A stretch of DNA of 32,374 nucleotides, from contig DASWMO010000149.1 of NCBI GenBank assembly GCA_036399715.1, positions 1 to 32,374 of the forward strand, written 5' to 3'. This document shows positions 1 through 8,573 of the stretch, in pieces. This stretch comes from DASVSE01 sp036399715 (GTDB lineage Bacteria; Bacteroidota; Rhodothermia; Rhodothermales; Rubricoccaceae). A program made the translations under genes and the position numbers. The notes below the pieces were generated by a model. It was not told where the DNA came from and ran no database searches. It saw only the letters and a program-made list of their open reading frames with translations. Position 1 is the stretch's first letter, and each line of letters starts with the position of its first letter.

Positions 1-2
1 CG

Positions 3-2399
3 TTCGTCCTCGGCGAGGTCGCCTTCGAGACGCCCGGCCGCATCGTCGTCGCGACGGGCCGGACGGCAGCCGAGGCCGTCCGCAAGGCGCGCGCCGCCCT
101 CGGGCTGGCCGACGCCCTCCGCGAGGCCCGCTCGGCCCGCATGGCCGCGCTCCTCGCCGACGCGCCCGTCACGACGGCCGACGCGCGCACCAACACGGCC
201 CTCGGCTGGGCATTGCTCTCGCTCGACGCGCTCGTCGTCCGCGCCGACTCGGGCCGTACGGTCCTGATGCCCGGCCTGCCGGGCCGCGAGCCCCTCACGC
301 CGCGCTCGACGATGGAGACGGTCCCGGCCTTTCTCGACGCCGGGCAGTGGGCGACCGCCCGCGCGCTCCTGCTCACGACGGCCGAGGCGCAGACCTTCGA
401 CCGCCGCCTCCAGCCCCTCGGCCGCGCGCCCGACGTCGTCACGCCCGAGGGCGACGCCGTCTTCGCGACTGCCGAAGCGACGCCGCTCTTTCTCGCCGCC
501 GCCGGCGCGATCGTCCGCACGACCGGCGAACGGTCGCTCGTCTCCAGCGGCCCCAACTTCTGGTTCAAGACCGTCTTCGCACTCCGCGGCGTCTACGAGC
601 GCGACGCGCGGCAGGGGCACCAGACCGACACGCTCGCCTTCCTCACGACGCGGGATGGCCGCGGGACGCCCTTCGACGGCGACCCCGCCGCGGGCGGCGT
701 CCTGCGTCGGGCGGCCCCGGCCGAGGCGCAGGGCGCGCTCTGGCAGGCCCTCCGGGCCGCGGCCGACTTTTCCCGCATCATGGGCGTCTCACAGCGCTCC
801 AACGCCCGGTGGTACGCCGACACGTCGGCCGTGCTGGCGCAGCGCTTCGAAGGCGCCTTCGGGCGCGGCGTGCTCGTCGCCGACCGCCTCGACGCGCAAC
901 AGCAGCCGGTTCCGGAGCTGCGGCCGGGCGGACTGCTCGCCCTAGCCCGCCTCCGCGGCGCCATCCCCGACGCCCGCCGTGGCGCGCTCGCGCGCCCGCT
1001 CGCGGAGCGCCTCGTCTTCCCATGGGGCGTTGCCAGCCTGGACCAGGCGGACAGCCTCTTCCACCCCTTCGTCGACGGCCGCGGCCTGTACCCGCTCGCC
1101 GCCGCCCGCAGCGAGGGTCTCGTCTGGACGTCGCACGCCGGGCCCGTCATCACGCTCATGGCGCAGACCGGCGGGACCGTCCCGGCGGCCGAGCTGTTCG
1201 CCGCCCAGGCGGACCTGCTCCTCGACCGTGGGGCGGTCGGGGCGCTCCCCGAACTCGTCGACGCCAACCCGCGCGAGGCGGATGCCGCGCCCGGCGTCGG
1301 CGGGGCGCCTGTGAGCCCCTGGGGCCTCGCTGGCCTGGTCACGGCCGCCGTCGAGGGCTTCGCCGGCGTGACCGTCCCGAGCCCGGACACGCTGATGGTC
1401 GAGCCTCACCTGCCCGAGGCATGGGGCGCAACGACGCTCCGGATGCGCCTCGGCCGCGGCCGCGTGACGCTCCACCTCACGCCCGACGGCGAGGGCCTCA
1501 CCGCATCCGTCGTGCCGAGTGGCGCGCTCCCGGCGGGGGCCACGCTCCGCCTCCGCGCCGGCGGCGCCGACGTCGCGCTCGCCCTCGCGACGGTGCAGAA
1601 CGACACTCTCGTCGCCGCCCGCGACTCGTTCACGGTCTCGCTGAACGGCGGCCGGGCCACGGTCGGGGGCGAGACGGTCGAGGCGCGCCCGCTCACGGCG
1701 CCGCCCGACGCGTGGGACGGCTTCGCTTTCGCCGTCCCCGACATCCGCGACGAGTATCCCGTCACACGCGCCCGCGCCGAGAACCGCTCGCTCGCGCCCG
1801 CGCAGGTCGGCCGCGACAACCCCGCGGCGGCCGTCGCCCTGACGGAGACCGACCCGGCCGGCGACGACTGGGGCTCGACGAGCACGTTCACGTACCCCGA
1901 GGGCGTCGAGGCCGGTGCGCTCGACGCGACCTACCTCGAAGTTGCCCGCGACGACTCGACGACCTACTTCCGCATCGAGTTCTCGGCCCTGCCTGCGGGC
2001 GAGGTCCGGACCTCCGTCGCGATCGCGCTCGACGCGGGCGAGGGCGGCGAGCGCGGCGTCGGCCGCAACGCGCGCTACCGATTCCCCGAGGCCGAGGCCT
2101 TCGACTTCCTCATCTACGTCGGGGAGGATCTCGCTATCGAGGACGGACGCGGGACCGAGATCGCGCGCGTCGAGGGCGCCCGCGTCTTCGACGCGGCCGA
2201 AGGCACGCTCACGATCGCCCTCCCGACGACCGTCCTGCCGCGCCTGCCGCGGGGGACCAAGGTGACCGTCCTCGTCGGCGCCCTCGGCGACGGCGCCTTC
2301 CGCGACGTCCGCCGCGGTCCGGCCGGTGCCGATGGCGGCGGACGCGCCGATGCCGACTCACCCAACGTCTACGACGTCGTCGTGGGCACGATGCGATAG
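3..2399 (+). CDS. Glycogen-debranching-type glycosidase with glucodextranase-like C-terminal domain (5' truncated)
   Basis: The frame is open from the window edge (translation starts FVLGEVAFETPGR before the first ATG at 141), so the N-terminus lies outside. The visible protein reads like the alpha/alpha-barrel part of an amylo-alpha-1,6-glucosidase/glucoamylase-type enzyme: a PNFWFKTVFALRGVYERD segment, and later GALPELVDANP followed by PVSPWGLAGLV, the arrangement in which debranching enzymes carry a catalytic acid. A beta domain follows (MVEPHLPEAWG). From about residue 568 (counting from 141), TDPAGDDWGSTSTFTYP and YLEVARDDSTTYFRIEF match the style of the glucodextranase C-terminal domain, which often ends secreted alpha-glucan enzymes. 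It probably trims branched alpha-glucans. The MalG-type permease 47 nt downstream supports an alpha-glucan uptake locus. The fold assignment is good; the exact bond cleaved is inference. Confidence 0.72.
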   Translation, partial: FVLGEVAFETPGRIVVATGRTAAEAVRKARAALGLADALREARSARMAALLADAPVTTADARTNTALGWALLSLDALVVRADSGRTVLMPGLPGREPLTPRSTMETVPAFLDAGQWATARALLLTTAEAQTFDRRLQPLGRAPDVVTPEGDAVFATAEATPLFLAAAGAIVRTTGERSLVSSGPNFWFKTVFALRGVYERDARQGHQTDTLAFLTTRDGRGTPFDGDPAAGGVLRRAAPAEAQGALWQALRAAADFSRIMGVSQRSNARWYADTSAVLAQRFEGAFGRGVLVADRLDAQQQPVPELRPGGLLALARLRGAIPDARRGALARPLAERLVFPWGVASLDQADSLFHPFVDGRGLYPLAAARSEGLVWTSHAGPVITLMAQTGGTVPAAELFAAQADLLLDRGAVGALPELVDANPREADAAPGVGGAPVSPWGLAGLVTAAVEGFAGVTVPSPDTLMVEPHLPEAWGATTLRMRLGRGRVTLHLTPDGEGLTASVVPSGALPAGATLRLRAGGADVALALATVQNDTLVAARDSFTVSLNGGRATVGGETVEARPLTAPPDAWDGFAFAVPDIRDEYPVTRARAENRSLAPAQVGRDNPAAAVALTETDPAGDDWGSTSTFTYPEGVEAGALDATYLEVARDDSTTYFRIEFSALPAGEVRTSVAIALDAGEGGERGVGRNARYRFPEAEAFDFLIYVGEDLAIEDGRGTEIARVEGARVFDAAEGTLTIALPTTVLPRLPRGTKVTVLVGALGDGAFRDVRRGPAGADGGGRADADSPNVYDVVVGTMR

Positions 2400-2446
2400 T
2401 CCCCGATAGCCACGTCGCCCCGAGTCCCGACCCACTGATCCGACCC

Positions 2447-3274
2447 ATGAAAACCGCCTTCTCGCGCCTCGGGGCGTACGCCGTGCTCGTGCTGTTCGCG
2501 TTCATCGCGCTCTTCCCGATCCTCAACATCGTCACCGTCTCGCTGCGCCCGAGCGACCAGCTACTCCAGCGCTCGCTCGCGCTCATCCCCGAGGGCGCGT
2601 CGCTGGACAACTACCGCGTGCTCCTGACCGAGACGGGATTTCTAAAGTGGCTCGGCAACAGCCTGCTCGTCTCGCTCGTGGTCACCATCACCGGCGTGAC
2701 GCTCGCCTCGACGGCGGGCTACGCCCTGAGCCGGTTCCGCTTCTCGGGCCGCAAGTCCGCGCTCTCGGGCATCCTGGTCACGCAGATGTTTCCGGCGACG
2801 ATGCTGCTGCTGCCGCTCTACATCGTCCTTGTCCGCCTGGGGCTCATCAACTCGTACATCGGCATCGTGGTCATCTACACCGCGACCGCGCTGCCGTTCT
2901 GCGTGTGGCAGATGAAGGGCTACTACGACACGATCCCGGCGAGTCTGGAAGAGGCCGCCCGCATCGACGGCGCGAGCCCGTGGCAGGCGTTCTACAAGGT
3001 CATCCTGCCGCTCGCGGCACCGGCGCTCGTCATCACGGCCCTGTTCTCGTTCATGAGCGCGTGGAACGAGTACGTCGTCGCCGCGGTCGTCTTGCAGGAC
3101 ACTGAGCTGTTCACGCTCCCGGTCGGGCTGAAGCTGTTCCAGTCGTCGCTCGCGACGCAGTGGGGACTCTACGCGGCGGGCTCGCTGCTCGTCTCGGTCC
3201 CGGTCATCGCGCTCTTCCTCGTGCTGAGCCGCTACCTCATCTCAGGCCTGACGCTCGGTGCGGTAAAAGGATAG
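2447..3274 (+). CDS. malG: ABC transporter permease, MalG type (sugar uptake)
   Basis: A 275-residue inner-membrane permease of the carbohydrate-uptake (CUT1) class. The protein is a run of hydrophobic helices starting at residue 8 or so (AYAVLVLFAFIALFPI), with the cytoplasmic EAA loop that docks on the ATPase clearly visible: EEAARIDGASPWQAFYKVIL followed by LP. The C-terminus ISGLTLGAVKG is typical of MalG, and the length matches the family. I chose ATG 2447 because it directly precedes the first membrane helix; the frame stays open 2.1 kb upstream, but that part is an antisense-like shadow of the glycosidase gene. The partner permease (MalF), binding protein and ATPase are not in the window and presumably lie upstream. 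Maltodextrin as substrate is inferred from the neighbouring debranching enzyme. The symbol reflects the subfamily, not a proven substrate. Confidence 0.88.
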   Translation: MKTAFSRLGAYAVLVLFAFIALFPILNIVTVSLRPSDQLLQRSLALIPEGASLDNYRVLLTETGFLKWLGNSLLVSLVVTITGVTLASTAGYALSRFRFSGRKSALSGILVTQMFPATMLLLPLYIVLVRLGLINSYIGIVVIYTATALPFCVWQMKGYYDTIPASLEEAARIDGASPWQAFYKVILPLAAPALVITALFSFMSAWNEYVVAAVVLQDTELFTLPVGLKLFQSSLATQWGLYAAGSLLVSVPVIALFLVLSRYLISGLTLGAVKG

Positions 3275-3334
3275 GCGGGTGACCCTCCGCCGGGGCAGGC
3301 GACGTATGATTGAGGAGGTACACCTGCCGCCGCC

Positions 3335-5497
3335 ATGCGCCACCTGTCCGCCCTCGCCCTCCTCGCCCTCTGTGCCGGGCCCGCCGCCGCCCAGTGGGTC
3401 CCGACCGGCGGACCGCCCGGCGGGACGTTCCGCGAACTTGCCGCTCCTGACGGGGCACTGCTCGCTGCACACAGCTCCGCGTCGGCCCGGTACACAGGAG
3501 GCGCATGGGAGTCCGCGGCGACGGAGCTGGTCGGAGTGGGCACGATGGTCGCGAGTGGACCGCGCGTGTTCGCCCAGACGGCCGACGCGCTCCTGCTATC
3601 GATCGACGCCGGGGTGACGTTCGCCCCGGTCTCGGAGGTGCCATTCGGGTGGAGGCCGCTCCCGATGGACGGGACGACCCTGTTTGCCGGCGGCAACGGC
3701 GCCGACTCGCTCCGGGTCAGCTCCGACGACGGTGCGACCTGGGGGACCGTCCAGGACGACATCTGGGTGACGTCCAACTTCGGGTCGGGGTCCGTCTCGT
3801 TCTCGACCGTGCTCACCGGTATGGTCGCGGCGCTCGCCGACGGCGACGCGGTTCTCGTCGCTGGCACGGCCTATGTGTTCGGCGGCGTCTACCGGCACGC
3901 CCCCGGCGACACGGCATGGACCCCGCTCGTGCAGCCGGGAGCACCGTTCAACGCCACGTCGGTGTCGCCCCTCTCGCTCGTTCGCCACGGCGGCGCGCTC
4001 TGGTTCGCCCACACGGGCGGCGTCCACCGATCGGCCGACAACGGCACGACATGGACGGACGTCTCGACCGGGCTTCCCGCGTCCACGTCCGGGGTGGAGC
4101 TGTACCCGGGGGCGGTCGGGCTCGTCGCGGCGTCGCGTACGGGCTCCGGCCTCGCGCGGTGGAACGGATCGGGGTGGACCGCGCTTCCGGCTCCGCCAGC
4201 GCCAGCGCTCGCGCTCGCGTCCGGTGACGCCCTCTACGCCTCGACGGCCAGCCGGGTCTACGCCTTCGACGGCACCGCCTGGAACGCCCTCCCCGAACTC
4301 GTCGCGTCGAGCCCGGTCCCGGTCGCTGCGACCGCCTCGGGTGCGCTCGTCGTCGCCTCGGGTGCGCAGCTTCTCCGAAGCACAACCGGTGGCGCCTCGT
4401 GGACAGCCGTCCTGAACGGGGCTCTCATCGGCCGTCACGCCGTAACGCCTGGCCGCATCGTCGTCGCGACGGGGGTGGGCCTGAGACGGAGCGTGGACGA
4501 CGGCACAACGTGGACCGCCATCGCCCAGCCGACGCTCCCTGCGAACGCGTCCAGTCGGAACCCGAACGCGCTCGTCGCGCACGGCGACGTCCTGTTCGCG
4601 CTCCACGGTTATACGCGGGGCGCCAAGCACGTGGGGATTCTGGAGCGCTATGGGGCTGCCTTCCGCTCGCTCGACGGCGGCACGACGTGGACCGAGGTTT
4701 CGGCCGGGATTCCGCAGTCGCCGCTCGGCCCGTGGCCCATCCTGGCCGGCGTCTCGTTCCCCGGCGCTGTCTTCGCCCAGACCGATGGGGGATGTGTCCG
4801 CCTCGTCGACGGTGCGACGGCGTGGACACCCGCAGCGTGCCCGGCAGGCGTGATCCGCGACGTTGCGGGCGATGGGACCACGCGCATCGTCCGAACTCCA
4901 ACCGGCCTGTCGGCCTCGTCCGACGGCGGGGCGACGTGGGCCCCGCTCGTCTCCGGGCTCCCCGTCCCAACGGGCTCGTCCGAGGCGTCCCGTTTCTGGA
5001 GCCGGTCCCAGTTCGCGCGGACCAGCGGCGGCCTCCTCCTCGTCGCCGACGCCGGGGACGGCTTCGACGCCTACCGGCTCGACGCGGGGACCTGGACCGT
5101 CCTCCCCACGTCGTTTCCGGACGGCGTCGCGTGGGGCGGCTTCATCGAGGCCGCGGACCGGACGCTCTACGGGGGCTCGCTCGGGCGTGGGCTCTGGAAG
5201 GCCTCCGGCGCCGTCGCCACGGACAGCCCTGCCGGTCTCGCTCTGGCACTGGCTCGCCCAACCCCGAACCCGTCCCGGGGGGCTGTCCACGTCCGGTTCT
5301 CGCTTCCCGACGCGTCCTCCGCCACCGTCGCGGTCTTCGACGCGCTGGGCCGACGCGTGGCCGTGCTGGCCGATGGCGTGCTCGGCGCCGGCGACCACGA
5401 GGCGCTGTGGGACGCCGGGGCAGCGGCCGGGACGTACGTCGTCCGGCTGACGACCCCCGACGGGACGCTCGCGCGTGCCGTGACGGTCGTCCGATAG
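3335..5497 (+). CDS. Secreted Asp-box beta-propeller protein with type IX secretion-type C-terminal domain
   Basis: A 720-residue exported protein. Residues 1-20 form a signal peptide (MRHLSALALLALCAGPAAAQ). The body carries at least six Asp-box motifs (S-x-D-x-G-x-T-W) near residues 129 (SSDDGATW), 231 (SADNGTTW), 348 (STTGGASW), 385 (SVDDGTTW), 444 (SLDGGTTW) and 527 (SSDGGATW). Such motifs mark blades of sialidase/VPS10-like propellers. I see no sialidase arginine triad I could defend, so enzymatic activity is not claimed. Residues about 637-720 (ARPTPNPSRGAVHVRFSLP, VFDALGRRVAVL, GTYVVRL) form a type A sorting-domain-like tail used for type IX secretion and surface anchoring in the Bacteroidota group. 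A purine-rich GAGGAGGT at 3312-3319 lies 15 nt before the start, further than usual for a ribosome site. It is probably a surface or released adhesive protein. Confidence 0.82.
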   Translation: MRHLSALALLALCAGPAAAQWVPTGGPPGGTFRELAAPDGALLAAHSSASARYTGGAWESAATELVGVGTMVASGPRVFAQTADALLLSIDAGVTFAPVSEVPFGWRPLPMDGTTLFAGGNGADSLRVSSDDGATWGTVQDDIWVTSNFGSGSVSFSTVLTGMVAALADGDAVLVAGTAYVFGGVYRHAPGDTAWTPLVQPGAPFNATSVSPLSLVRHGGALWFAHTGGVHRSADNGTTWTDVSTGLPASTSGVELYPGAVGLVAASRTGSGLARWNGSGWTALPAPPAPALALASGDALYASTASRVYAFDGTAWNALPELVASSPVPVAATASGALVVASGAQLLRSTTGGASWTAVLNGALIGRHAVTPGRIVVATGVGLRRSVDDGTTWTAIAQPTLPANASSRNPNALVAHGDVLFALHGYTRGAKHVGILERYGAAFRSLDGGTTWTEVSAGIPQSPLGPWPILAGVSFPGAVFAQTDGGCVRLVDGATAWTPAACPAGVIRDVAGDGTTRIVRTPTGLSASSDGGATWAPLVSGLPVPTGSSEASRFWSRSQFARTSGGLLLVADAGDGFDAYRLDAGTWTVLPTSFPDGVAWGGFIEAADRTLYGGSLGRGLWKASGAVATDSPAGLALALARPTPNPSRGAVHVRFSLPDASSATVAVFDALGRRVAVLADGVLGAGDHEALWDAGAAAGTYVVRLTTPDGTLARAVTVVR

Positions 5498-5610
5498 GGG
5501 CGCAACGTGGGGACCCTGTAGGAGGGGCAGCCGACACACGGTTCGCACAGCGTGACGAACGATCTGTCGCTGAGCCACGCGACCTTGAGGCCGCACCCTC
5601 CATTCCCGCC

Positions 5611-6084
5611 ATGCCAGCCGCTTCGACCCTCACCTCCGACCAGCTTCTCGACCACTGGCTCGGCCACCGCCGCCTCACCCGACGCGTCATCGAGGCCTTC
5701 CCCGACGACGAGACGTTCACGACGTTCTCGGTCGGCGGGATGCGCCCGTTCGCCTCGCTCGTCAACGAGTGTTTCAGCACCGGCGTGCCCGTCCTCCGCG
5801 GCATCGTCACGGGCGAGTGGCCGTGGGAGCCCACCCCGCCGCCGGCGACGCGCGCCGAGGCTCTCGACGCGTGGGACGCGCAGACGCCCGAGATCGAGCG
5901 GCTGTGGGCGCAGATCGCGCCGGCGCGCTTCCAGGAGGTCGAGACGGCCTTCGGCCAGTGGACGATGCCTGTGTGGGCGCTCGTGTTCTACGCGATCGAC
6001 AACGAGGTCCACCACCGGGGGCAGGGCTACGTCTACCTCCGCGCGCTCGGAGTCGAGCCGCCTCCATTCCCCGAGCGCAGCTGA
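5611..6084 (+). CDS. DinB-family protein
   Basis: A 157-residue cytoplasmic protein of the DinB/YfiT four-helix-bundle superfamily. The N-terminal helix LLDHWLGHRRLTRRVIEAFP and the C-terminal DNEVHHRGQGYVYLRALG supply the histidines that bind a divalent metal in this family; the HHRGQ-YLR block is the clearest signature. Members act as thiol-dependent transferases or have unknown roles, and sequence alone does not say which. ATG 5611 is chosen because the family begins just before this first helix, although the frame is open upstream as a shadow of the previous gene. It stands alone: 113 nt separate it from the preceding gene, and a small perfect inverted repeat follows the stop. Its leader (CCTCCATTCCCGCC) is pyrimidine-rich with no Shine-Dalgarno. 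Confidence 0.82.
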   Translation: MPAASTLTSDQLLDHWLGHRRLTRRVIEAFPDDETFTTFSVGGMRPFASLVNECFSTGVPVLRGIVTGEWPWEPTPPPATRAEALDAWDAQTPEIERLWAQIAPARFQEVETAFGQWTMPVWALVFYAIDNEVHHRGQGYVYLRALGVEPPPFPERS

Positions 6085-6086
6085 GG

Positions 6087-6101
6087 GCGCACCGGGTGCG
6101 C
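6087..6101 (+). terminator. Short perfect hairpin after the DinB-family gene
   Basis: GCGCAC-CGG-GTGCGC, a perfect 6-bp stem with a 3-nt loop, begins 2 nt after the stop codon. It has no T-run. A second stem (GCGCG/CGCGC, 6098-6111) shares bases with it, so the two are mutually exclusive. It could be a weak terminator or a 3' RNA end. Confidence 0.35.
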
Positions 6102-6199
6102 GAACCCGCGCGACCTTAACAGCCCCTGCACGTCGCGGGGTGGAGTTTGGCCACACGTCCGCCGATACCGGACGCCTCTGACCGCCAGCCTCCCCCCGC

Positions 6200-7573
6200 A
6201 TGAACATCGCAGTCGTCGGCACCGGATACGTCGGGCTCGTCTCGGGCACCTGCTTCGCCGAGATGGGCAACACCGTCTGCTGCGTCGACATCGACGCCGG
6301 AAAGGTCGAGAGCCTCAAAAGCGGCACGCTGACCATCTACGAGCCCGGCCTCGAGGTCTACTTCGACCGCGGCCGCCGCGAGGAGCGCCTGAGCTTCACG
6401 ACCGATCTCGCCGAGGCCGTCGAGAGCGCCGAAGTGGTCTTCCTCGCCCTCCCGACGCCGCCCGGCGAGGACGGCTCCGCCGACCTGTCCTACGTGATGG
6501 GCGTCGCCGCGCAGATCGGCGAGCTGCTCGCGGCCAACCCGGAGTGGGGCTACAAGGTCATCGTCGACAAGAGCACGGTCCCCGTCGGGACGTCGGACAA
6601 GGTGACGGAGGCGCTCGAAGCCGCAGGCGTCAAGGCCGGCGAGCGCTTCGACGTCGTCTCGAACCCGGAATTCCTGCGCGAGGGCGTCGCCGTCGAGGAC
6701 TTCATGAAGCCCGAGCGTGTCGTCGTCGGCACGTCCTCCGACCGCGCCGCCGAGGTCATGACACGTCTCTACGAGCCCTTTGTCCGCTCCGGCAACCCGA
6801 TCCTCATCATGGACGAGCGGTCGGCCGAGATGACCAAGTACGCGGCCAATGCCCTTCTCGCGACCAAGATCACGTTCATGAACGAGATCGCCAATGTCTG
6901 CGAGCGCGTCGGGGCGGACGTGGACAAAGTGCGTCGCGGCATCGGGACGGACTCCCGCATCGGGTCCAAATTCCTCTACGCCGGCATCGGCTTCGGCGGC
7001 TCGTGCTTCCCGAAGGATGTCCAGGCGCTGCACCGGACGAGCCGCCAGAACGGCTACGAGTTCGAGATCCTCGACGCCGTGCTCCGCGTCAACGACGCCC
7101 AGAAGTCGGCGCTCACGCCGCGCATCCTCGCCGCGCTCGGCGACGACCTCACGGGCCGAACGATCGCCGTGTGGGGCCTCGCCTTCAAGCCGCACACGGA
7201 CGACGTCCGCGAGGCGCCCGCCCACGTCGTCATCCGCGAACTGACCGCCCGCGGCGCGAACGTCGTCGCCTTCGACCCCGAGGCCGTCGAGACGACGAAG
7301 GCGACGTTCGCGCGCGAGCCGCTCGCCGGCCCAGGCACGCTCGCCTACGCCCCGAGCGCCTACGCCGCGGCCGAGGGCGCCGACGCGCTCGTCATCGCGA
7401 CCGAGTGGCCCGAGTTCCGCCGCCCGACCTTCGACCGCCTCCGGACGGCCCTCAAGACGCCCTACGTCTTTGACGGCCGCAACGTGTTCGACACGCAGCG
7501 CATGGCTGCCGCGGGCTTCGAGTACCACTCCATCGGCCGTCCGTACGTCGCCCCGGTCGCGCAGGAGGGATAA
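6200..7573 (+). CDS. ugd: UDP-glucose 6-dehydrogenase
   Basis: A 457-residue enzyme that oxidises UDP-glucose to UDP-glucuronate with two NAD+, in the cytoplasm. The N-terminal Rossmann motif is MNIAVVGTGYVGLVSGTCFAEMG. The substrate-loop region KSTVPVGTSD, the central helix block AEMTKYAANALLATKITFMN and the catalytic cysteine in GFGGSCFPKD (near residue 269) are all present. The C-terminal domain has AVWGLAFKPHTDDVREAP. Length is normal. The ATG follows a C-run (CCTCCCCCCGC) with no Shine-Dalgarno. It heads a nucleotide-sugar operon: the next gene, 58 nt downstream, uses its product as substrate. Confidence 0.97.
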   Translation: MNIAVVGTGYVGLVSGTCFAEMGNTVCCVDIDAGKVESLKSGTLTIYEPGLEVYFDRGRREERLSFTTDLAEAVESAEVVFLALPTPPGEDGSADLSYVMGVAAQIGELLAANPEWGYKVIVDKSTVPVGTSDKVTEALEAAGVKAGERFDVVSNPEFLREGVAVEDFMKPERVVVGTSSDRAAEVMTRLYEPFVRSGNPILIMDERSAEMTKYAANALLATKITFMNEIANVCERVGADVDKVRRGIGTDSRIGSKFLYAGIGFGGSCFPKDVQALHRTSRQNGYEFEILDAVLRVNDAQKSALTPRILAALGDDLTGRTIAVWGLAFKPHTDDVREAPAHVVIRELTARGANVVAFDPEAVETTKATFAREPLAGPGTLAYAPSAYAAAEGADALVIATEWPEFRRPTFDRLRTALKTPYVFDGRNVFDTQRMAAAGFEYHSIGRPYVAPVAQEG

Positions 7574-7631
7574 CGGGGCGGCGGGCCTGCGCGCCCGTCT
7601 GGCCCCTGCCCATTCCCCATCCTTCACCCCC

Positions 7632-8573
7632 ATGCCTCGTACGCTCATCACCGGTGGCGCCGGCTTTCTCGGCTCGCACCTCTGCGACCGCTTCATCGCA
7701 GATGGCCACGAGGTGATCTGCATGGACAACCTCATCACGGGCAACCCGGACAACATCGCCCACCTGATGGGACACGAGCGGTTCTCGTTCGTCCGCCACG
7801 ACGTCTCGAACTACATCTACGTCGCCGGCGAGCTGGACTACATCCTGCACTTCGCGAGCCCGGCGTCGCCGATCGACTACCTCAAGCTGCCGATCCAGAC
7901 GCTCAAGGTGTCGTCGCTCGGCACGCACAACGCGCTCGGTCTGGCGAAGGTCAAGGGCGCCCGGATGCTCATCGCGAGCACGTCCGAGGTCTACGGCGAC
8001 CCGCAGGTGCACCCGCAGCCCGAGTCCTACTGGGGCCACGTCAACCCCATCGGCAGCCGCGGCGTCTACGACGAGGCCAAGCGCTTCTCCGAGGCCATCA
8101 CGATGGCGTACCACCGCTACCACGGCGTCGAGACGCGCATCGTGCGCATCTTCAACACGTACGGCCCGCGCATGCGCCTCGACGACGGCCGCGCGCTCCC
8201 GGCCTTCATGGGGCAGGCTCTCCGTGGCGAGCCGATCACGGTCTTCGGCGATGGCTCGCAGACGCGCTCGTTCCAGTACGTCGACGACCTCATCGAGGGC
8301 ATCGTGCGCCTGCTGCACTCGGACACGTCGGAGCCGGTCAACATCGGCAACCCGGACGAGGTCTCGATCCGCGAGTTCGCGCAGGAGGTCGTCGCCCTCA
8401 CCGGGTCGCAGTCGTCGCTGACGTTCGTCGACCTGCCGAGCGACGACCCCAAGATCCGGCAGCCGGACATCGCGCGCGCCAGGGCCGTCCTGGACTGGGA
8501 GCCGCGCGTCGCCCGCGCCGACGGTCTCGCGCGGACGCTGGACTACTTCCGCGACCGCGTCGCCGCGGTGTGA
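7632..8573 (+). CDS. uxs: UDP-glucuronate decarboxylase (UDP-xylose synthase)
   Basis: A 313-residue extended short-chain dehydrogenase that converts UDP-glucuronate to UDP-xylose with bound NAD+. The nucleotide site is MPRTLITGGAGFLGSHLCDR. The sequence HFASPASPIDYLKLPIQTL, the STSEVYGDP segment and the active-site Tyr-x-x-x-Lys in GVYDEAKRFSEA are the hallmarks that set this enzyme apart from dTDP-glucose dehydratase and UDP-glucose epimerase; IVRIFNTYGPRM and SFQYVDDL complete the picture. ATG 7632 is the first codon of the Rossmann strand. The stop overlaps the GTG of the next gene by 4 nt (GTGA). It directly follows ugd, giving a two-step route from UDP-glucose to UDP-xylose, a building block for surface polysaccharide. 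Confidence 0.93.
   Translation: MPRTLITGGAGFLGSHLCDRFIADGHEVICMDNLITGNPDNIAHLMGHERFSFVRHDVSNYIYVAGELDYILHFASPASPIDYLKLPIQTLKVSSLGTHNALGLAKVKGARMLIASTSEVYGDPQVHPQPESYWGHVNPIGSRGVYDEAKRFSEAITMAYHRYHGVETRIVRIFNTYGPRMRLDDGRALPAFMGQALRGEPITVFGDGSQTRSFQYVDDLIEGIVRLLHSDTSEPVNIGNPDEVSIREFAQEVVALTGSQSSLTFVDLPSDDPKIRQPDIARARAVLDWEPRVARADGLARTLDYFRDRVAAV

Noticed and set aside
3312..3319. GAGGAGGT as a normal ribosome-binding site for the propeller gene
   Set aside because: It lies 15 nt from the ATG, longer than usual, and other genes here lack such sites; it may be chance.
6116..7756. A 546-residue minus-strand open frame opposite ugd
   Set aside because: Shadow of ugd; no recognisable domain.
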